Shown here: positions 7,693 through 13,951 of the stretch, piece after piece
Numbering within the stretch: the stretch's first letter is position 1
How the letters are laid out: the number at the start of each line of letters is the position of its first letter
Assembly: GCF_943914615.1 (NCBI RefSeq)
Contig: NZ_CALUCS010000022.1
Location: 1-30,040 of the forward strand
Direction: 5' to 3'
Origin: an uncultured Corynebacterium sp.
GTDB lineage: Bacteria > Actinomycetota > Actinomycetes > Mycobacteriales > Mycobacteriaceae
Length of the DNA stretch: 30,040 nucleotides
Translations under genes and position numbers: made by a program
Notes under the pieces: generated by a model
What the model saw: only the letters and a program-made list of their open reading frames with translations
Databases searched by the model: none
What the model was told of the DNA's origin: nothing

Positions 7693-8886
7693 ATGACCTT
7701 GCAGGAAGACCCGAAGGACATTGTCGTTGTAGGCGCAGCACGCACCCCGCAGGGGCGCATGCTCGGCGCGCTGGCGAAGAAGAGCGCGGTCGATCTGGGC
7801 GCAGAGACCATCAAGGCTGTACTGGAGCGCTCCGGTGTGTCGGCGGATGCCGTGGATTACGTACTGATGGGCCAGGTTGTGCAGGCGGGCTCCGGACAGA
7901 ACCCCGCGAAGCAGTCCGCTGTGGCCGCAGGCATCCCGATGAACGTTCCCGCTATGACGGTGAACAAGGTGTGCCTATCCGGCCTGGATGCCGTGATTAA
8001 CGCTTCCCGCCTGATCCGCCTGGGTGATGCCAGCATCGTCGTCGCCGGCGGTCAGGAGTCCATGACAAACGCCCCGCACGTCGCCGCAGGCGTGCGCGCG
8101 GGTAAGGGCTACGGCTCTCTGGCGCTGCAGGATTCCCTGGAGCGCGACGGCCTGTCCGACCCGAACGAGGGCACCGCCATGGGGCTGGAAACCGACGAGG
8201 GCAACACCGAGCGCGGTATCACCCGCGAGGAGCAGGACGAGATCGCAGCCCGCTCCCACCAGCTGGCCGAGGCTGCGACCAACGACGGCGTCTTCAACGA
8301 CGAGATCGTCCCCATCGAGGTCAAGGGCCGCAAAGAGACCGTGACCGTATCCGCCGACGAGGGTATCCGTCCGGGTACCACCGCCGAGGGCCTGGCGAAG
8401 CTGCGCCCGGCTTTCGTGAAGGACGGCACCATCACTGCCGCCTCTGCCTCCCAGATCTCCGATGGTGCGGCAGCCGTGGTACTGACCACTCGTGAGAACG
8501 CTGAAGCCAAGGGGCTGGAGATCCTGGCCACCCTGGGCGAGTACGGCCAGACCGCCGGTCCGGACACCAAGCTGCACTCCCAGCCGTCGCAGGCCACCGC
8601 CGCGGCACTGAAGAAGGCCGGCTGGGAGGCCGGTGACCTGGACTTCCTAGAGATCAACGAGGCGTTCGCCTCCGTTGTCGCACAGTCCATCAAGGACCTC
8701 GACTACCCGCTGGAGGAGACCAACATTCACGGCGGTGGCATTTCCCTGGGCCACCCGATCGGTGCCTCCGGTGCTCGCCTGGTTGTTCACGCGGCGCACG
8801 AGCTGAAGCGCCGCGGCTCCGGCAAGGCTGCCGTTTCCCTATGTGGCGGCGGCGGTCAGGGTGACGCGCTGCTGCTGTGGCGCTAA
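7693..8886 (+). CDS. atoB: Acetyl-CoA acetyltransferase (thiolase)
   Basis: A 397-residue thiolase, which cleaves or forms acetoacetyl-CoA. The full catalytic set is present: nucleophile Cys94 in NKVCLSGLDAV, His354 in SLGHPIGASGAR, and Cys384 in SLCGGGGQGDA. The loop EGIRPGTTAEGLAKLRPAF is typical of biosynthetic/degradative acetoacetyl-CoA thiolases. ATG 7693 is chosen because AGGA lies 8 nt upstream and the N-terminus then matches the family; the in-frame ATG 7657 would add 12 atypical residues. A hairpin separates it from scoB, so it may be expressed partly on its own. It would complete acetoacetate use by giving two acetyl-CoA. Confidence 0.94.
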   Translation: MTLQEDPKDIVVVGAARTPQGRMLGALAKKSAVDLGAETIKAVLERSGVSADAVDYVLMGQVVQAGSGQNPAKQSAVAAGIPMNVPAMTVNKVCLSGLDAVINASRLIRLGDASIVVAGGQESMTNAPHVAAGVRAGKGYGSLALQDSLERDGLSDPNEGTAMGLETDEGNTERGITREEQDEIAARSHQLAEAATNDGVFNDEIVPIEVKGRKETVTVSADEGIRPGTTAEGLAKLRPAFVKDGTITAASASQISDGAAAVVLTTRENAEAKGLEILATLGEYGQTAGPDTKLHSQPSQATAAALKKAGWEAGDLDFLEINEAFASVVAQSIKDLDYPLEETNIHGGGISLGHPIGASGARLVVHAAHELKRRGSGKAAVSLCGGGGQGDALLLWR

Positions 8887-8888
8887 GA

Positions 8889-9323
8889 ATGCGATCAGGC
8901 GTCGGCGGCCCTGCTGGAAGCAGCGCTTCTACAAAGCTGCTGCCGCTGGCAGTCGGCGCGGCATCGGTGTGTGCGTGCTGCGCCATCGCCGCAACCGATC
9001 CGCAGACCCCGGGCGGGGTGATCCCAGAATGCCCCACGAAGGCATTATTCGGATTTAACTGCCCCGGCTGCGGATCGATGCGCATGATCCAGTCGCTTGT
9101 CCAGGGAGACTTCGGCGCAGCGCTGCATTACAACGCGGTTGGGATCCTCGCCGTCATCCTGTTGATCTGGAGCTGGCTGGCGTGGACCGCACGGTCATGG
9201 GGGAAACGAATCCCCAACTGGGAGCATTTCCGGCACGCACCCATGGTGGTGGGAATAGTGATCGGACTATGGTTCATCGCGCGTATCTTGCCGTTCTCGC
9301 CGTTTATAGAACTGCGCGTATAA
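8889..9323 (+). CDS. DUF2752 membrane protein
   Basis: A small (about 144 residues) membrane protein with the DUF2752 signature CPGCGSMR followed by LVQGDFGAALHYN. It has a hydrophobic N-terminal segment with closely spaced cysteines (VCACC) and two or three predicted transmembrane stretches. Function is unknown. ATG 8889, just after the thiolase stop, is used; GTG 8877 in the same frame overlaps the thiolase end. Neither has a clear ribosome-binding site. The gene downstream encodes a CD225-domain protein, a pairing I recall as common in actinobacteria. Confidence 0.8.
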   Translation: MRSGVGGPAGSSASTKLLPLAVGAASVCACCAIAATDPQTPGGVIPECPTKALFGFNCPGCGSMRMIQSLVQGDFGAALHYNAVGILAVILLIWSWLAWTARSWGKRIPNWEHFRHAPMVVGIVIGLWFIARILPFSPFIELRV

Positions 9324-9416
9324 ATTCTTTCGGTCCGGGAACATTTTGCGCTGCTTTGGTATTTTAATGACGTATTTCAGTTACCAACCACTCGAAGAAG
9401 TTAGCCGAGGAAGCTA

Positions 9417-9890
9417 GTGACCAACCCATACGATCAGAACCCTTCCAACGAGGATCCTTTCGGCCAGCAGGGAAACCAGGGCTACCCCTACAACAGTGGG
9501 TACAACCAGAACCCGAGCCAGAACCAGCCCCCGAGTTACGGCAGCTATCAGAACAACGGTTACCCCAACCAGTCCGCAGGCTACGGAGCACAGCTGGGAC
9601 AGGGCTACCAGCCTGGCGTGGGTAGTACCCCGCCGGATAACTGGATGTGGGCGACGATTCTAACTACCCTCCTGTGCTGCCTGCCCCTCGGCGCAGTAGG
9701 TATTTACTACTCCTCGCAGGTAGAAAGCCGCTGGTACCGCGGTGACTATGCAGGTGCACAGGATGCGTCGGACAAGGCGAAGAACCTAGCCATTGCATCT
9801 GCAGTGGTATCCGCTGTCCTTATCATCCTGTACTTCGTCTTTTTCGTCGGAATCCTGGGCCTAAGTTTGAGCGAACTATCAGAAACTTAG
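9417..9890 (+). CDS. CD225/dispanin-domain membrane protein
   Basis: A 157-residue protein with two parts. Residues 1-70 are low-complexity, rich in Asn, Gln, Tyr, Gly and Pro. The second part is a CD225/dispanin domain: PPDNWMWATILTTLLCC, then LPLGAVGIYYSSQVES, then GDYAGAQDASDKAKN between two hydrophobic helices. The same fold occurs in eukaryotic interferon-induced transmembrane proteins; the bacterial role is unknown. The GTG start follows GAGGAAG. Its last 12 bp overlap, tail to tail, the end of the transporter gene on the other strand, and no terminator is visible between them. Confidence 0.82.
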   Translation: MTNPYDQNPSNEDPFGQQGNQGYPYNSGYNQNPSQNQPPSYGSYQNNGYPNQSAGYGAQLGQGYQPGVGSTPPDNWMWATILTTLLCCLPLGAVGIYYSSQVESRWYRGDYAGAQDASDKAKNLAIASAVVSAVLIILYFVFFVGILGLSLSELSET

Positions 9891-10823
9891 AAGCACCATA
9901 ATCAACGCCATCACTGGTAGCGCGAGACCCGTGGAAACCACCGCGGTGTCTCGCGCTAAAACTTTATTTACGCCAAAACGCTGGGCGTAGGTGAAGACGT
10001 TCTGCCCGGTCGGGAGGGCCGCCAGGAGAACCATGGCCAAAAGCAACTGGGACGAGGCGTCACAAAGAAAGACACCGTAGAACGCGGCGATGGCGGGGTG
10101 CACAACCGTTTTGACCAGCGACGCCGTCCACACGGAGCGGCGGGGTGATAGGCCGGGCTGGAGCACATGTACCTCCGCCATGGACATGCCGAAGGCGATC
10201 AGTGCGCAGCCGACGGTGGCGTCCGCGATGATCCCCAGCGGATCCGCGACAATCGTCGGCAGGATAAAGCCCGTGTTGTGCTGCAGAAGAGAGATGACGA
10301 TGCCGATGGTGGCGCCGATGATCAGAGGGTTCTTCAGGATCGTCAGCAGGGTAGAGCGCACAAAGTTCGTGGCCTGCTTACCGGTGCGCATGTCCAGGGC
10401 CAGCACGCTCAGTGGGCCGTAGAAGCCGACCTGGAAGAGGATCACCGGGAGTGTGAGTGTGGGGTCATCCATCAGATGCGCGGCTAGTGGGATGCCCAGG
10501 TTGGAGCCGTTGCAATAGGTGCAGGCCAGCATCGCGATGATGGAATCCTCGGTGGACCGTCGCGTAATCCAGCGATAGCCGAGGAATGCCAAGAAGCCCG
10601 TGGTGAGCGTGGACAGCGCCACGACCAGAAGGTTCGGGCCGAATAGCTGGGCAATGTCCGTCTTTGACATGAACGTGATCAGCGTGCAGGGTAGCGCGAT
10701 CCAGAACACGAACATGTTCAGGGTATAGACCGCATTGGGGCCTAAAAGCCGAAGACGCCCTACTCCGAAGCCGATCGCTATGACGAAGATGACGACGGCG
10801 AAGCCGGAGAGGACGTTCAACAT
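9879..10823 (-). CDS. AEC-family (auxin efflux carrier-like) transporter
   Basis: A 314-residue integral membrane protein of the AEC/Mem_trans family, with about ten hydrophobic segments in two similar halves. Supporting segments are an N-terminal VIFVIAIGFGVGRLRLLG, CTYCNGSNLGIPLAAHLM in the first half (the N-x-G-x-P region of the family), and LLAALPTGQNVFTYAQRFG near the end, which is the second-half counterpart. Bacterial relatives move malate, malonate or other organic anions; the substrate here cannot be called. The ATG at 10823 has only a weak ribosome-binding site. It lies 45 bp after the RDD gene on the same strand and may be co-transcribed with it. Confidence 0.86.
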   Translation of the reverse strand: MLNVLSGFAVVIFVIAIGFGVGRLRLLGPNAVYTLNMFVFWIALPCTLITFMSKTDIAQLFGPNLLVVALSTLTTGFLAFLGYRWITRRSTEDSIIAMLACTYCNGSNLGIPLAAHLMDDPTLTLPVILFQVGFYGPLSVLALDMRTGKQATNFVRSTLLTILKNPLIIGATIGIVISLLQHNTGFILPTIVADPLGIIADATVGCALIAFGMSMAEVHVLQPGLSPRRSVWTASLVKTVVHPAIAAFYGVFLCDASSQLLLAMVLLAALPTGQNVFTYAQRFGVNKVLARDTAVVSTGLALPVMALIMVLLSF

Positions 10824-10868
10824 GAGGCTATGTTAAGTGTTTGCGCCTTAAGCGCAGTAGTCGCGACC

Positions 10869-11603
10869 TTAGTTAACCCCGTAGTACGCGGATTTGTCCA
10901 CCACGTAGGCGTTGGCGAACTTATCGGTGAAGGACTGCTTCTCCGGGCTCTGGCCAATGGTCACGCCTACGGCAATATAGATAGCCACCTGCGCAAAAGC
11001 ACCCACGGTCGGGATCATACCCAGGATCGCGCCTATGATGTACCAACCGTTGCGCTTCAGCGACTCGACCGGCTGGATGTTCTGCCCGTCGGCGGACATC
11101 ACACGGGCGCCGATGGCCATCTTGCCGATAGTGGCGCCCTTCTTGGTCTCCATGATGACGCGGTAGGCCAGCCACACGATCAGCATGATCAGGCTAGAGA
11201 TCGCAACCTTGCCGGTGGGGTAGGGGACGTCTACCGCATCGGGCGACTCTGCGTTCATGGTTGCCCGGAACCAATCCATCAGTTCCGCGCCGCAAATGGC
11301 GTACATCACGATGCCGCCCAAGACAACCTGTACCAACAGGCTGTCGATGATGAGCGCCAGAAGGCGCTTCCAAGCGCCCGGGCGGTTGCTGCCGAACATG
11401 GCACCGTTGTTGGCCGCAGCATTCGGGAATGCGGGCGCGCCATAAGCATTGGGATCGCCGGCGCCGTAACCGGCCTGCTCAGCGCCGTAACCGGTCTGCT
11501 CGTAGGGGTTGGAGTTGCCGGAGTTACCGCCGGTGTAGGCGTTGTAATCCGGCAGATCATTGGAACCAAAGTTGCCGTTGGGATAGTTGTTGTTATTGCT
11601 CAA
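10869..11603 (-). CDS. RDD-family membrane protein with polar low-complexity N-terminus
   Basis: A 244-residue protein. Residues 1-75 are Asn/Gly/Tyr/Ala-rich with repeated GYGA units. An RDD domain follows: RPGAWKRLLALIIDSLL at its start, a second helix VAISSLIMLIVWLAYRVI, then KKGATIGKMAIGARV and a final hydrophobic pair. The start is TTG at 11603, supported by AGGAAG 7 nt upstream; the next in-frame Met would cut into the domain boundary. RDD proteins are small membrane proteins of largely unknown role, some proposed as ion transporters. The N-terminus resembles in composition that of the nearby CD225 protein. Confidence 0.82.
   Translation of the reverse strand: MSNNNNYPNGNFGSNDLPDYNAYTGGNSGNSNPYEQTGYGAEQAGYGAGDPNAYGAPAFPNAAANNGAMFGSNRPGAWKRLLALIIDSLLVQVVLGGIVMYAICGAELMDWFRATMNAESPDAVDVPYPTGKVAISSLIMLIVWLAYRVIMETKKGATIGKMAIGARVMSADGQNIQPVESLKRNGWYIIGAILGMIPTVGAFAQVAIYIAVGVTIGQSPEKQSFTDKFANAYVVDKSAYYGVN
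11461..11501 (-). repeat. 21-bp tandem repeat in the RDD gene
   Basis: Two copies of GCGCCGTAACCGGYCTGCTC, at 11461-11480 and 11482-11501 on the plus strand, have a 21-bp period and one base difference. They encode the repeated GYGAEQ-type units of the low-complexity N-terminus, and the period keeps the reading frame. Confidence 0.8.
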
Positions 11604-11754
11604 CTGCAGGCTTCCTAACTGTTGTTCGGCTTGCGTCCGATATGGGGCCAGCGCCCCTTCTCAACCCGGCGGGTAAGGGGAGCGCTTAAGAGTTTTACTG
11701 TGCAAGCTTAGCGAAGAAAGCTGACAGGCCGCCGAACGGGTGGCAAAAAGGCAC

Positions 11755-11804
11755 GAAAAAGACCCGCCGCCTAGCTCGCGCTTTCGCGCGGGGCAGTGGG
11801 TCTT
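11755..11804 (-). terminator. Rho-independent terminator of the rpmB-rpmG-rpsN-rpsR unit
   Basis: On the minus strand, a long imperfect stem closed by AAGACCC/GGGTCTT, with an inner CGCGC-TTTC-GCGCG hairpin, is followed directly by CTTTTTC. It lies 66 bp beyond the rpsR stop. A further small GCCC-GAAA-GGGC hairpin lies at 11850-11861, between rpsR and this stem. Confidence 0.75.
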
Positions 11805-11869
11805 GATCGTGTCTGTTAAACGTCTCCAGGCCGCAGCCTTTCGCTGCTAGCCCGAAAGGGCACAGCGGC

Positions 11870-12118
11870 TTAGCGGCTGTGGAAAGGCAGCAGTGCCATC
11901 TCGCGCGCGTTCTTCACGGCGGTGGCAACCTGACGCTGCTGCTGCGGGGTCAGGCCCGTCACGCGGCGAGAGCGAATCTTGCCACGCTCGGAGATGAACT
12001 TACGCAGCAGGTCGTAGTTCTTGTAGTCAACCGTCTCAATGCCCTCGGCCTTGAGCGGGTTCTTCTTCGGGCGGCGGGTCTGTTCCATCCGCGCCTTCTT
12101 CATGTTGGTGCGCTTCAT
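11870..12118 (-). CDS. rpsR: 30S ribosomal protein S18
   Basis: An 82-residue bS18. The core VDYKNYDLLRKFISERGKIRSRRVTGLTPQQQRQVATAVKNAREMALLPF is typical and near full length. It has no cysteine, i.e. the zinc-free form, like M. tuberculosis RpsR2. It is the last gene of the four-gene ribosomal unit, 15 bp after rpsN. bS18 binds the small-subunit platform together with bS6. Confidence 0.96.
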   Translation of the reverse strand: MKRTNMKKARMEQTRRPKKNPLKAEGIETVDYKNYDLLRKFISERGKIRSRRVTGLTPQQQRQVATAVKNAREMALLPFHSR

Positions 12119-12133
12119 TGTGAAAGCTCCCCC

Positions 12134-12439
12134 TTACCAGCTGGACTTGCGTACGCCCGGCAGCTCACCGCGGTGAGCCATGTTGCGGACACGTACACGG
12201 GACAGGCCGAACTTACGCAGGTAGCCGCGCGGGCGGCCATCAGCTGCATCGCGGTTACGGACGCGAACTGGGGAAGCGTCGCGGGGCTGACGGTTCAGCT
12301 CCCACTGTGCATCCAGGCGCTCCTCGTCGGTGCTGTTCGGGTTCTTGATGATCTTCTTGAGCTCAGCGCGACGCTCCGCGTAGCGGGCGACGATTTCCTT
12401 GCGCTGCTCGTTCTTAGCGATCTTGGACTTCTTAGCCAT
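12134..12439 (-). CDS. rpsN: 30S ribosomal protein S14 (zinc-independent, long form)
   Basis: A 101-residue uS14 of the long, cysteine-free (C-) type. It starts MAKKSKIAKNEQR and ends in GYLRKFGLSRVRVRNMAHRGELPGVRKSSW. The zinc ribbon CxxC pairs of the short C+ form are absent. It follows rpmG by 3 bp, so translation is likely coupled. C- paralogues in this same order (rpmB2-rpmG1-rpsN2-rpsR2) are Zur-controlled in M. tuberculosis; I could not find a clear Zur box here. Confidence 0.97.
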   Translation of the reverse strand: MAKKSKIAKNEQRKEIVARYAERRAELKKIIKNPNSTDEERLDAQWELNRQPRDASPVRVRNRDAADGRPRGYLRKFGLSRVRVRNMAHRGELPGVRKSSW

Positions 12440-12442
12440 TGA

Positions 12443-12607
12443 TTATCGCTCCTCGCGGAATTCGACGTGCTTGCGGGCAATCGGATCGAACTTCTTCAGA
12501 GTGATGCGATCCGGGTTGTTGCGCTTGTTCTTACGGGTGACGTAGGTGTAACCGGTGCCAGCCGTAGACTTCAGCTTGATGATTGGGCGGATATCGTTAC
12601 GTGCCAT
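12443..12607 (-). CDS. rpmG: 50S ribosomal protein L33 (cysteine-free)
   Basis: A 54-residue bL33 starting MARNDIRPIIKLKSTAGTGY and ending ARKHVEFREER. Family features include the central TRKNKRNNPDRITLKKFDP. No cysteines, so this is the zinc-independent form. Only 2 bp separate it from rpmB and 3 bp from rpsN, indicating a tightly packed operon. Confidence 0.95.
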   Translation of the reverse strand: MARNDIRPIIKLKSTAGTGYTYVTRKNKRNNPDRITLKKFDPIARKHVEFREER

Positions 12608-12609
12608 AG

Positions 12610-12846
12610 TTAGATCTTCTCCCCACGGGCGCGGATCTTGGCAACGACAGACTCGATGCCGTCACGGTCAATGGTCTTCAGGCCCTTGGTGGACACGTTC
12701 AGCGTGATGGAACGACCCTCAGAGGGCAAGTAGAACGTACGGCGCTGGATGTTCGGGTTCCAGCGGCGGTTCGTGCGGCGGTGCGAGTGGGACACAGACT
12801 TGCCGAAGCTCGGCTTGCGTCCCGTGACCTGGCAATATGCCGACAT
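12610..12846 (-). CDS. rpmB: 50S ribosomal protein L28
   Basis: A 78-residue bL28: MSAYCQVTGRKPSFGKSVSHSHRRTNRRWNPNIQ at the N-terminus and KTIDRDGIESVVAKIRARG at the end. Only one Cys (Cys5) remains where zinc-binding relatives have a CxxC pair, so it is read as the zinc-independent form. The start is the ATG at 12846, preceded by AAGGAG 8 nt upstream; an open frame extends further upstream but without family similarity. First gene of the rpmB-rpmG-rpsN-rpsR unit. The start codon and ribosome-binding site lie in strong RNA secondary structure (see leader entry). Confidence 0.96.
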   Translation of the reverse strand: MSAYCQVTGRKPSFGKSVSHSHRRTNRRWNPNIQRRTFYLPSEGRSITLNVSTKGLKTIDRDGIESVVAKIRARGEKI

Positions 12847-12907
12847 GGGTTTTCTCCTTCCGCCGGAGATCTCAGGTGCCTGCGCCGCGCACTTAACAAA
12901 ACCCATG
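12844..12907 (-). promoter_or_regulatory. Structured rpmB leader sequestering start codon and Shine-Dalgarno
   Basis: The plus-strand sequence shows a perfect 10-bp inverted repeat, CATGGGTTTT (12844-12853) and AAAACCCATG (12898-12907). In the rpmB mRNA the downstream arm contains the AUG start codon. Inside this stem are two smaller hairpins: CTCC/GGAG (12854-12857 with 12865-12868), which covers the GGAG of the Shine-Dalgarno, and GTGC/GCAC (12876-12879 with 12889-12892). Together they form a three-way-junction-like fold hiding both translation signals. This is what an autoregulated ribosomal protein leader would look like; the ligand (L28, S18 or another) is unknown. Confidence 0.65.
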
Positions 12908-12953
12908 GTTAGACGGGCCAAGGGTTTTAGGTGGTGGGGCGCCGCATCTAGCG

Positions 12954-12959
12954 TATCTA
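12954..12959 (-). promoter_or_regulatory. Candidate -10 element for rpmB unit
   Basis: On the minus strand the sequence GCTAGATACG contains TAGATA. Transcription from it would start near 12947 and give a leader of about 100 nt containing the whole rpmB hairpin structure. No convincing -35 is seen, so this is a weak call. Confidence 0.35.
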
Positions 12960-13099
12960 GCCTAAAATCTGTCCGGCGATGACGTTTACATAGACAACAG
13001 CGGGAGCTAACTTTACAGCACCGCTGCGCCATAACCTAATCGCTGTTCTTGACGCCCCTACGCCCCAGTTGTCCCCATTCCAGCTCGGGAAACGCGATT

Positions 13100-13128
13100 T
13101 TCTTTATGGCCTTCTCTTTCGCTATGAT
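13100..13128 (+). promoter_or_regulatory. Candidate promoter of rpmE2-rpmF
   Basis: A good -10, TATGAT (13123-13128), lies exactly 17 bp from a weak -35, TTCTTT (13100-13105). Transcription would begin near 13135, leaving an untranslated leader of about 175 nt before rpmE2, long enough for the structured element at 13157-13276. Confidence 0.5.
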
Positions 13129-13156
13129 AAACCCTCGTTGTGCGACCGACTTTGTC

Positions 13157-13276
13157 ACGCCCAAAATCCACCTGCTTAGCGGGTTGGCCTAAAGGGCGTC
13201 AGTAAAAAGAAGGCGCGCTGCTTTTTATGACCCGACTCAGGCACGACCCGCGCAAGTAACGCACGGGACCGACCTG
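13157..13276 (+). promoter_or_regulatory. Structured rpmE2 leader RNA (ribosomal protein L31 leader candidate)
   Basis: The rpmE2 leader contains three stem regions. (1) ACGCCC (13157-13162) pairs with GGGCGT (13194-13199), enclosing the hairpin CCACCTGC-TTA-GCGGGTTGG (13168-13187). (2) TAAAAAG (13203-13209) pairs with CTTTTTA (13221-13227). (3) CAGG (13238-13241) pairs with CCTG (13273-13276), enclosing CCCGCGC/GCACGGG (13247-13253 with 13261-13267, one mismatch). L31 leader RNA families are known from several bacterial groups including actinobacteria. Membership here is inferred, not tested against a covariance model. Confidence 0.6.
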
Positions 13277-13309
13277 ATGTACACGTACCTAAGGGAATAA
13301 GAGGAAACC

Positions 13310-13573
13310 ATGAAGAAGGATATCCACCCCGACTACCACCCCGTAGTCTTCAAGGATGCGAGCACTGGCCACCAGTTCATCACTCGCTCCACTGCTACCT
13401 CCGACCGCACCGTTGAATGGGAAGACGGCAACGAGTACCCGCTCATCGTCGTTGACGTGACCAGCGAGTCCCACCCCTTCTGGACCGGCGCTCAGCGCGT
13501 TATGGATACCGCCGGCCGCGTGGAGAAGTTCCAGCGCCGCTACGGCAACATGACCCGCCGCAAGAAGAAGTAA
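13310..13573 (+). CDS. rpmE2: 50S ribosomal protein L31 type B
   Basis: An 87-residue bL31 of type [21 protein letters not shown], then [27 protein letters not shown] and a basic tail. It lacks the cysteines that bind zinc in type A, so it is the zinc-independent form. AGAGGAAA precedes the ATG. A long structured leader lies upstream and rpmF follows after 66 bp. The divergent ribosomal unit on the other strand is also cysteine-poor. Confidence 0.97.
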
Positions 13574-13639
13574 GACCTCTTCACACAAAGAAGATCACAA
13601 GAAACCTATTTCACACCTTTAATAAGGAGGTAGAAGACA

Positions 13640-13807
13640 ATGGCAGTTCCGAAGCGCCGTATGTCTCGTGCAAACACGCACTCCCGCCGTTCCCAGTGGA
13701 AGGCCGACAACGTTGCTCTGCAGCACGTTAAGGTTCAGGGCCAGGATGTTCAGATTCCTCGCCGCCTGGTGAAGGCAGCTCAGCTGGGTCTCATCGACCT
13801 GGATTAA
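13640..13807 (+). CDS. rpmF: 50S ribosomal protein L32
   Basis: A 55-residue bL32, MAVPKRRMSRANTHSRRSQW at the N-terminus and IPRRLVKAAQLGLIDLD at the end, matching actinobacterial L32 and lacking the zinc-binding cysteines of other bacteria. AAGGAGG is 9 nt before the ATG. It is followed by a strong terminator, so rpmE2-rpmF forms a two-gene unit. Confidence 0.96.
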   Translation: MAVPKRRMSRANTHSRRSQWKADNVALQHVKVQGQDVQIPRRLVKAAQLGLIDLD

Positions 13808-13825
13808 TACGAGCCCAGTAGCGCA

Positions 13826-13857
13826 CCCCGTCACACATGCCCGTGTGGCGGGGTTTT
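13826..13857 (+). terminator. Rho-independent terminator after rpmF
   Basis: An 11-bp stem, CCCCGTCACAC (13826-13836) with GTGTGGCGGGG (13843-13853), one pair being G-U, has a 6-nt loop and is followed by TTTT. It separates the ribosomal genes from the two-component system. Confidence 0.85.
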
Positions 13858-13873
13858 GCGTATGCAAACTAGG

Positions 13874-13900
13874 CCTAAGAAGTCCTGTGCTTTCCTTAAG
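13874..13900 (+). promoter_or_regulatory. Candidate MprA-type repeat upstream of mprA
   Basis: Two related segments, CCTAAGA (13874-13880) and TTTCCTTAAG (13891-13900), lie 52-78 bp before the mprA start. The second closely matches TTTTCCTTAA upstream of htrA. MprA of M. tuberculosis binds loosely conserved direct repeats at its own promoter and at pepD, so autoregulation is plausible. Motif identity is inferred from this pairwise match only. Confidence 0.4.
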
Positions 13901-13951
13901 AATGTTGTTGCGCGCAGGCGTGATTACAGAATCATAGGCACAATGGAGTGC

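Noticed and set aside
10842..10856. Hairpin TGCGC/GCGCA between the RDD and AEC genes as a terminator
   Set aside because: The stem is only 5 bp and no T-run follows on the minus strand.
10830..11618. A 262-codon plus-strand open frame
   Set aside because: It lies opposite the RDD gene, which has a good ribosome-binding site and domain; the plus-strand product has no domain features.
13081..13130. Possible Zur box (GAAA-CGCGAT-TTTC) in the rpmB/rpmE2 intergenic region
   Set aside because: Only four-base half-sites match, the spacing and flanks do not fit known Zur palindromes, and it overlaps the -35 region of the rpmE2 promoter by chance-level similarity.
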